A DNA stretch of 64,000 nucleotides from contig JAHRHY010000002.1 in NCBI GenBank assembly GCA_019671135.1, positions 1,612,001 to 1,676,000 of the forward strand. Reading direction: 5' to 3'. Position 1 is the stretch's first letter; each line of letters begins with the position of its first letter. This stretch comes from Linnemannia hyalina (taxonomy: Eukaryota > Mortierellomycota > Mortierellomycetes > Mortierellales > Mortierellaceae). The position numbers and the translations under genes were made by a program. Below the pieces are notes generated by a model, which was not told the origin of the DNA, did not search any database, and saw only the letters and a list, made by a program, of their open reading frames with translations. Positions 57,301 to 64,000 of this stretch are shown in pieces.

Positions 57301-59945
57301 CCACAGATTTCTCTATGACTCTTTGTTCGTCTTCTTCCGGTTTCTGGCAGCATATGACCCCTTTGAAGACGATGACAGCCCCAACAACAACGATGACGAT
57401 GACTCCTTTGACGGTCAAGACGGCTTCCACGACGATGGGGACTTGACTGACGGCAACACTGGTTCGAGTGGCGGAAGTGACGGCTCGGCTGACGATAACA
57501 ACCGCTCAACTGGCGATAGCGACCGCTCGTCTGGTGGAAGCGATAGCCCAACTGATGGAAATGATAACCCAACTGGCGGAAACGATGGCTCAACTGGTGG
57601 GAACGATGGCCCAACTGGCGGAAACGATGGTTCGACTGGTGGAAATTATAGCTCAACTGGTGGAAGCGATGACCCAACTGGCGACAGAGTCGATTTTGGT
57701 GACAGCCATGGCGGTACTAGGAATGGCAGCAGTTCTGGCGGAGGCAAGGACGCTTCTGAGGAGGACAAGGGCGGCTCTCGCCGATCCAAGGACGTTTCTC
57801 GCTCCAAGAAGAAAAGCAGGTCCAATAAGCCTCTTCTTTCCACATTATTCTCGGATGTGAACTATCTCGATGATCTGGAAGTATTGGAGTTGCTGGTCGA
57901 GCGCGCCCAAGTTGATTCACGCATGAGGAAATGTCTTTTCACGGTCATCGAACAGTCCAAGTTGTCGACTGCTCCCAGTCTTGCCGCAGCTAACTCCATC
58001 ACCATCCTGTTCAAGGCCGGAGAGCGATTCCTCAATATCGATCTGAATGACGTACGGATACCGGGGAACTACATCTTGAGGGAGGCCCTGGAGTTCATGG
58101 AGACTGATCTCGTGCACATGCTTTGTCGACTCGCTATGCCGATCCTCAAACACTCTACCACTACAATTATGACTCCACTTGCCGATGTCAACTTCGACCC
58201 CACAACCCATGGTCCCATTGCCCCACCCCCGACACTCGTCATCCTCGAATCCCAGCAACAGATCGGATCAGAATACACGAGCAAGATGACTGCACTTGCC
58301 GATGTCAACTTCGACCCCACAACCCATGGTCCCATTGCCCCACCCCCGACACTCGTCATCCTCGAATCCCAGCAACAGATCGGATCAGAAGACACGAGTA
58401 AGATGACTGTCTCTGCCCGGCATCTCCAACACCATGCGCTGGTGCCCGAGTTTGTGTCTGAATATACCCTCGGCGACGAGCTCGGTTATGGCGGATCTTC
58501 AATTGTCGTATCTGCCACGCGCAACTCGGACCAAAAGGAGGTCGCGGTCAAGTTCATTTTCCGGGAAAAGGTCACCGTTCATGGGTGGGTCAAGGATCCC
58601 GAGCTTGGTGTGATCCCCGTGGAGATTTATATCCTCCGGAATGTTGCCCATGCTAATATCATTGGGTTCTTGAATGTCTACCAAGACCACAAGTACTTTT
58701 ACTTGGTCATGGAGATGCACGGTACTCCCTGGTCCGCCATCAATCCGCTGTTGAATAACATGCAGGGATCGATGATGGGCACGGTGGTTCAGGCGACCAT
58801 AAACCAAAGAAATGTCGCTGTTGCTGCTGTAGACCCTTCTGCTACCAGATCCACGTCAACTATAAGTTCAGGATCGTACCAGGACATCTCTATATCATCC
58901 TCCTCGTCTTCCTTATACCAGGCGACAGGCAGTAGCGACAAGGCACACCAACCTGCTAATTCAGCCCTTCTTGCCCACCGCGCCTCATGTGATCTCTTTG
59001 CGTGTGTCGAGTACCACTCCAGGTTCACCGAGACGCAGGCCCGTGTGATCTTCAAGCAAATTGTCGAGTGTGTTCACTACCTCAACTCGCGCGGAATCTG
59101 CCACCGCGACATCAAGGACGAGAACTTTGTCATCGACAATGACCTTCGGGTCAAGTTGATCGACTTTGGATCGGCTGTGATCATCCCCAAACCCCAGGGC
59201 AAGCTATTTGATCGCTACTATGGGACCATTGACTGTAAGCATCTCTCGTTGCATGCACATTGTCCTCATTTTTTTGTGTTCGCTCACCTTCCTTCTCCCT
59301 CCTGCCCCTTCACTCCGTTCTTTCTTTCTTTCTTTCCCTAATATCTGCGTGCCTGTCTGCCTGTGTTCTTGGCTGACCCCCTTGACCTCGGCAATAATGC
59401 ATTTATTGCAGCACCATTGAAGAGAGCCATAAATTCGTTCCTCGAATGTGGTCTAACGCATCCATCCATCCCTCCCTTCTTTCTCGCTTCTTTCTTCCCT
59501 CCCATAGATGCCTCCCCTGAGATCCTGAGGGGCGAGAAATACAGGGCAGAGGCAGCGGAGATCTGGTCTCTTGGCATCCTCTTCTACATCATCCTCTACG
59601 GCGAAGTGCCATTCAGTGACCCCGTCCAGGCCATCTCTGGACCTTACACCCTGCCCCGCGTAAGGTCTTCAGGCGAGTGCTTACACTTGCTCAACTGGAT
59701 GTTGGCCAAGAAGCCCGAACGGCGTGCGACCATTGAGGACGTTGCCAACCATCCATGGATCGTCGGAGTAAGCATACCCAATGTGTCGTGAATCTAGAAC
59801 GAGGCAAATGGTGATTGATCTTTCAATCCTGGCAATGCAGATGCAGAGGCAAAGGCTAGAAAAGGGCAGGGAAAGGGTTGAAAATGGTGATCAGGGTCCA
59901 GACCAAGTATTTTTCAGAGTACTTACTAAGTACTATCTAAAATAA
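54359..59945 (+). CDS. NACHT NTPase fused to a PAS-kinase-like Ser/Thr protein kinase
   Basis: A giant first exon (54359-59234) splices at a Tyr codon to 59508-59767 and probably 59841-59945, giving about 1746 residues (1719 if the last intron is not used). Residues 1-130 are Ser/Thr-rich. Residues 130-650 are helical, repeat-like. The NACHT domain has Walker A GESGSGKTS (about 664), Walker B FVIICDGYD (about 730) and INCRS sensor (about 763). After a Gly/Asp/Ser linker (1000-1120), AAANSITILFKAGERF resembles the post-NACHT segment of Mortierella-type NACHT proteins. A 39-residue unit is then duplicated (1273-1351). The kinase begins at YTLGDELGYGGSSIVV, with VAVKF Lys, HRDIKDEN and LIDFGS, GTIDYASPEIL and EIWSLGILFYI, closest in feel to PAS kinase. 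All catalytic residues are present. Predicted role: nucleotide-gated signalling or immunity-like sensor with its own kinase output. Confidence 0.85.
57440..57700 (+). repeat. Coding minisatellite in the NACHT-kinase linker
   Basis: Imperfect tandem units of about 21-24 nt ('actggcggaaacgatggctc'-type) encode GGNDGSTGGND/PTGGNDGST iterations. The same units read in all three frames, so length can change without stops. Confidence 0.85.
58177..58410 (+). repeat. 117-bp in-frame tandem duplication
   Basis: Units 58177-58293 and 58294-58410 encode two copies of ADVNFDPTTHGPIAPPPTLV and the following ILESQQQIGSE(Y/D)TSKMT. Near-identity implies a recent event. It lies directly before the kinase domain. 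Confidence 0.95.
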
Positions 59946-60043
59946 AAAGACAGACTCAAAAACACCGCCAAAAAAAAAAAAGGCACACATTACATGCGAG
60001 GATGACTTGTTGTTTTCCTATACCTTAAAAAAATGAATCAGAC

Positions 60044-60188
60044 CAGTCAGCCCTCTCTTAGTTGAATGGCAACTAGCAGAGGTAAGCACCCGTACTAAAG
60101 CCGAGCTGATATCAAAATGGGGCTGGTAAAAAGAACAACATTAAGGTCTAAACCTCATATCGCTCTTCAACTAAGAGAGGGTTGACTG
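60044..60188. mobile_element. Small inverted-repeat element (Tc1/pogo-like MITE)
   Basis: Left end 'cagtcagccctctcttagtt' continuing 'gaa' matches the reverse complement of the right end ('ttcaactaagagagggttga' plus 'ctg') with one mismatch, giving 23-bp termini on a 145-bp non-coding element. Termini beginning CAGTCAACCCTC resemble pogo-type transposons. A TA follows the right end, but the left flank is AC, so the expected TA duplication is not intact. Confidence 0.6.
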
Positions 60189-60244
60189 TACCCACAACAG
60201 GTAATGCACGTGGACACAGACCACATTAAAGGACGCGTCGATCT

Positions 60245-60390
60245 GAGCTCAAATTTGTACCCCCTAAATGGAAAAGGCAGGCGTCCACGGTGGCGGTATT
60301 GAACAAAGTATCAACGACGCGACCTTGAATTCTAATGAAGCAAGGATTGAAAGAGCCGACATCGAAGGATCAGAAAGCAACGTCGCTATG
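60245..60390 (+). repeat. Dispersed repeat, copy with matches at 8.6 and 10.6 kb
   Basis: Homologous to 10571-10700 over its first 130 bp and to 8617-8665 near its right end; a further fragment lies near 51984. It is located between the MITE and the DIRS element. Confidence 0.6.
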
Positions 60391-60597
60391 AACTCTTGGC
60401 TGCCATTATTCTTCCTTGCCAGGGACTCTATCTGTGTGTATCTTTCTTTTATTATTAGCCGTGACTTCCGAAAAAAAAAAAAAAAAAAATGAAAAAAATG
60501 AAAACAAAATAAAGGGGACTCTAGGTGATCTGTTGATCTCTATCTTTCTTTTTCACGGCCGGAACACTATCCCCGAATCTTTGAACGATCCTCCCCC

Positions 60598-61569
60598 ATG
60601 TCCCATGCATCCAACCTCACGGCCCCCGATGTCGATATCGACGTTCACACGACCCTTCGCCTTATTCAGGAGCAAATGCAGCAACAACAGGTCTTTATGC
60701 AGCAACAGCAGGCCCTTTTACAGCAGCAGCAAAACAGGATCCAACAACTGGAAGCCGAATCCATTGAGCAGGACGGCAAACTGGTCTACAGGAACCCTCG
60801 AGCGACCCTCATCAAGCTTCGCCAGGACATTCTCAAGGTTTACCCAGCCATCGGCGAACCCAAGTTCTTCTACTCGGAACTACCCAAGAACCACAACGTT
60901 TTCAACTGGAACGACTACCACTACACTGAGGGTATGGATTACAAGCCTCCCCCGGTTCTGCAGCACTCCGAGGTTACCCTCACAGACGCGGCTAAGCGAC
61001 ACGAACGCGATTTGGTATCGATCCAAGGATTTTTGGCTCAATCGACCCGGTTCTTCGACACTTTCGCTTTCGAAGTCCTTGAAGATGGAGACGATCAATC
61101 GGAGCTCGGCAAGAAGATACTCGGTCTCCTCAACACGGTACGCATATCAACAGCCCACGACGCTTCCAGGATCAGTCGGATGCGAGAGAACCTTTACCTC
61201 GACGAACTCGGCATCAAGCATGGCAACGACAAGGAGGAATCCCTTTTCACTTTGGAATCACTGGCTGCCAAAAAAGCAGCCGCTGATCTGGTTCGGAAGA
61301 CATATAAGAAGTTCGAGCCTCCAAAGGACAAGAACAAAAAACCTGACAACAAATCCAGCAAGGACAATTCAGGATCAGGCGACAAACGCAAGGACCAACA
61401 GTTCGGCAAGTCGCAACATAAAGACAAGTCAGGATACAAATCCGACAACGGCAAGTCGGGTTACAAGTCGGACGGAGGCAAGTCTGGTGGCAAGCCTCGG
61501 AACAAATCTGGTAGCGGACAAGGCAGGAAGCAGCCAGACAAGGGAAACGAGGGAGAGAAGTCGGATTAG
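60598..61569 (+). CDS. DIRS gag-like protein
   Basis: An open frame of 323 residues. The N-terminal Gln-rich segment (QQQQVFMQQQQALLQQQQNR) is a predicted coiled coil for assembly. A helical middle follows, and the tail is strongly basic, with Lys/Ser/Gly repeats of the type KSGYKSDNGKSGYKSDGGKS that would bind RNA. No CCHC zinc knuckle. Position just before the reverse transcriptase fits a structural protein. The frame is intact. Confidence 0.75.
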   Translation: MSHASNLTAPDVDIDVHTTLRLIQEQMQQQQVFMQQQQALLQQQQNRIQQLEAESIEQDGKLVYRNPRATLIKLRQDILKVYPAIGEPKFFYSELPKNHNVFNWNDYHYTEGMDYKPPPVLQHSEVTLTDAAKRHERDLVSIQGFLAQSTRFFDTFAFEVLEDGDDQSELGKKILGLLNTVRISTAHDASRISRMRENLYLDELGIKHGNDKEESLFTLESLAAKKAAADLVRKTYKKFEPPKDKNKKPDNKSSKDNSGSGDKRKDQQFGKSQHKDKSGYKSDNGKSGYKSDGGKSGGKPRNKSGSGQGRKQPDKGNEGEKSD

Positions 61570-61610
61570 TAGGAGGTCGACTTCTCCAGTTCTAGGAAGC
61601 ATGGAGGGAG

Positions 61611-63433
61611 ATGACGGATTCGACCTGGGTCAATAACATCATCAAGTCAGGCTACAGTATCATATTCAACCGACCTCCGCCACTACGCCTACCACCTCAG
61701 TACGATCCGTTCATTTCGCCGGAGGAACGCACAGCCATCGATACAGAGGTCCGTTCCTTATTACAAAAAAGGGCTATCGAAGGCTGCAGCGGGAAGGGAT
61801 TTTACAGTCGTATCTTCACGATTCCCAAGAAGACAGGAGACTTACGCCCAGTATTAAACTTACGTCCACTCAATCAGTTCTTGACAGCACCAAAATTCAA
61901 GATGGAGACCCTCAGCAACATTTGCCGGATGCTCAGACCAGGCGACTGGCTTACGAGTATCGACCTAAGCGACGCCTTCCTGCACGTGGCAGTCCATCCG
62001 GCATCTCGAAAGTACCTCCGCTTCAGATGGGGAGCGGCATCATACCAGTTCCGAACCCTGCCTTTCGGACTGTCACTTTCCCCTTTCATCTTCACAAAGA
62101 TCATCCGTCCAATTCTCAAGTGGGCGAGGGAGAAGGGGATCAGGATCTCGGCATATCTCGACGACATCCTCATCGCAGCCAGGACCAAGGAGGAGGCCAA
62201 GGAGCACACTCGTCTGGTTCGGGAACAACTAGAACGACTGGGTTTCCTCATCAAGGACACCAAGTCAACACTCGACCCTACCCAATGTATCGACCATCTT
62301 GGGTTCAGGGTCAACACCGCCGACATGACACTCTCAGTACCAAGATCAAAGGTCCGCGACCTGCGCAGGGAGGCGGAGAAGATGATCAGGGCAGGGACCA
62401 TCCAACTTCGGCGGCTGGCGGCATTTATCGGGAAGGCGATCGCGATGACGGTGGCAGTCTTTCCGGCTCGACTGAGGACGAGGAATCTGATTCAGGTTCA
62501 GAATGCTGCTTTGGCCAACGAATGCAAGTGGACGGACCCAGTTACATTGGATACGGCGGCACTGGAGAATCTCAGCTGGTGGAGATCTCATCTGTCGGAA
62601 TGGAACGGTCAAGGATTCTTGCCTCAGAGAACGGAGGTCGACGCGTACACCGATGCCTCGGAGGAGGCATGGGGGATTGTGATCGAGGGCAAGGAGATGT
62701 CCAGGACATGGAGTGCATTGGAGCAACCACACCACATCAACTGGAAGGAGCTACGGGTTATTGGCACTTGGTCCACCTTCCAGAAACGATCGGGAAGACA
62801 ATTCATGTTATTTGCGACAACATGACAACCATCGCTCAGATCAACAGATTCGGCGGGACGAGGTCTCAACCGCTACTCGATCTGACGACCAGGATATGGA
62901 ACCACTGCATGGAGACGGGCACGAGACTCAAGACGACATACGTTCCCTCACAGTTCAATCCAGCAGATGCACCGTCCAGGAGGATGACGACGCAACTGGA
63001 GTGGTCGATCGACAAGTCATTCTTTCAACACCTCGAGTCGATATGGGGTCAACACCACATCGACCTATTCGCAACAGCAACGAACGCCAAAGTTCCTCGA
63101 TACATTTCATGGAAGCGAGAGGAAACCGCCTGGAGCCAGGACGCATTCAACAGCTGCTGGTCCAACATGAACAGAGTCTATGCGTGTCCGCCGTGGTCTC
63201 TGATCAGCAAAGTCCTCCAGAAGATCAAGCAGGACAAGGTCAAGGCGACGGTCATCACTCCATTCTGGACAAGCGCGCCTTGGTACCCTACGATCACAGC
63301 CATGTCGGTCGACAAGCCTCTACGGATCCTGAGGAGCCAAGTCTTGCCAGCTCCGGGGAACAGTCCACACATCCTCGAGAGGAATCCAATGTGGTCGCTC
63401 TCAGCCTGGAACGTCGACGGCAGCAAGCAGTAG
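61611..63433 (+). pseudogene. DIRS reverse transcriptase-RNase H with frameshift
   Basis: The first frame (61611-62825) encodes the reverse transcriptase: FYSRIFTIPKKTGDLRPVLN, SIDLSDAFLHVAVHP, LPFGLSLSPFIF and the catalytic AYLDDILIA. The RNase H domain starts with VDAYTDASEEAWGIV. Near 62783-62790 the frame is lost: one A appears missing from an A run after TFQK. The rest of RNase H (TIHVICDNMTTIAQINRFGG, VPSQFNPADAPSR) and the C-terminal DIRS region (HIDLFATATNAKVPRYISW) continue in another frame to a TAG at 63431-63433. Both halves are otherwise open, so the lesion is young, or is read through by slippage. Confidence 0.85.
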
Positions 63434-63522
63434 AGAAGGGAGCAGGAACAGGAGTCCTCGCCAAGTTATTCGACTCAGGGGCAGCGCAGTCACGCCGCAA
63501 GAGACGAGTTCCCGGACAATAA

Positions 63523-64000
63523 GCTTTTATTCGGTGGATGCAGGATCACGAACGGGACCCCCTCAACCCATCGGCCATGGACCTCATGAACTTTCTCGAC
63601 TACGGACTGGAAGAGAAAAAGTGGAAGCTTACAACAGTTCTCACTTACAAATCAGCCATTCTACGGCTATTTCCCGCCAAGCAACAACTGAAGATCAAGG
63701 AGGATGAGCTCTTCAAGGACTTTATGAAGGTGATGGGCACAGGCACCTTCAAACGGCTCCATAACGCCACAGTGGATCTGACGCCGATATTGACTGGTCT
63801 TCAAGCACTCGGCGACAATCACAGCATGGACATCAAGGACCTTACCGCCAAGACATGCTTCCTCTTGGCCACATGCGGTCTCCTGCGACCGGACGACCTA
63901 GCCTGCACGGATGCGTCCCAGTGCAAGATCAACGGAAACAAGCTGGAGCTCACAGTCGTATTCCCCAAGGAACACCGAGGAGGTCAAATGATTATCAAGC
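63523..64000 (+). CDS. DIRS tyrosine recombinase, partial, with upstream in-frame stop
   Basis: Open from FIRWMQDHERDPLNPSAMDL to the window end. Residues match the N-terminal core-binding fold of DIRS/Crypton recombinases (LTTVLTYKSAILRLF), followed by the start of the catalytic domain (TAKTCFLLATCGLLRPDDLA), whose Arg is the first of the catalytic set. The frame upstream (FDSGAAQSRRKRRVPGQ) runs into TAA at 63520-63522, right before AFIRWM. A C-to-T change of a Gln codon would explain it. The remaining catalytic residues lie beyond the window. Confidence 0.75.

Larger units (their letters stand above)
60598..64000 (+). mobile_element. DIRS-type retrotransposon, decayed and cut by the window end
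   Basis: Three parts occur in the usual order: gag-like frame, reverse transcriptase-RNase H, and tyrosine recombinase. The reverse transcriptase has the DIRS/Ngaro look (KYLRFRWG, LPFGLSLSPFIFTKI, AYLDD). There are at least two coding lesions. The inverted terminal repeats and internal complementary region cannot be located because the right part is outside the window. Confidence 0.88.

Noticed and set aside
62713..63522. 269-codon frame in the DIRS element
   Set aside because: Mostly an alternative-frame shadow of RNase H; only its last 30 or so codons are likely the start of the recombinase frame.

Overview
This is nuclear DNA from a filamentous fungus. Almost every gene is split by short (about 50-130 nt) GT-AG introns with fungal-type splice sites. 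Both strands carry genes, and there are microsatellites, small inverted-repeat elements and a DIRS-type tyrosine-recombinase retroelement. The NACHT protein, whose post-NACHT region resembles the large NACHT families of Mortierellaceae, and the many near-duplicate flavin monooxygenases make a Mortierella-like Mucoromycota species the best guess. There is no rRNA or other marker to prove this.

Layout: (1) 1.3-27.2 kb holds a cluster of six class A FAD-dependent monooxygenase genes plus one exon-1 relic. They share exon/intron architecture: a 160-nt exon 2 in all six, a 33-nt exon 5 in five, and conserved intron phases. Genes 1 and 2 are head-out inverted copies whose central 1477 bp are identical, introns included, while their 5' exons, promoters and last codons have diverged. 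This is a strong sign of recent gene conversion between palindromically arranged paralogs. Gene 2 has a splice-site/frame problem and gene 4 carries a 2-nt frameshift, so the cluster is still being born and dying. A DUF4238 gene, a probable small secreted Cys protein, dispersed repeats and a 286-bp (GA)n tract sit inside it. (2) 28.2-34.9 kb holds two conserved single genes, a POT1-like telomeric ssDNA-binding protein and malonyl-CoA decarboxylase, both on the minus strand. (3) 35-40 kb is repeat-rich, with a small Cys/His-rich protein. (4) 40.3-43.0 kb encodes a secreted subtilisin-family protease. (5) 44-48.9 kb holds unknown genes, a tRNA-like relic, an intact hAT-type MITE with 8-bp target duplication and a 203-bp direct repeat. 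(6) 48.9-51.6 kb encodes a 682-aa protein with a PD-(D/E)XK nuclease-like core. (7) 54.4-59.9 kb encodes a roughly 1746-aa protein joining a NACHT NTPase, a Gly/Asp/Ser/Thr repeat linker, a 39-aa tandem duplication and a complete PAS-kinase-like Ser/Thr kinase. This NLR-kinase chimera is the most striking gene here. (8) From 60.6 kb to the end is a decayed DIRS retrotransposon (gag-like, RT-RNase H with a 1-nt frameshift, tyrosine recombinase with an in-frame stop), cut by the window edge.

Functionally, the monooxygenases suggest secondary or aromatic-compound oxidation, but no synthase or cytochrome P450 lies nearby, so this is better read as an expanded paralog array than as a biosynthetic gene cluster. 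Exon junctions were inferred by eye from reading frame, splice sites and comparison between paralogs. No alignment or database search was run.
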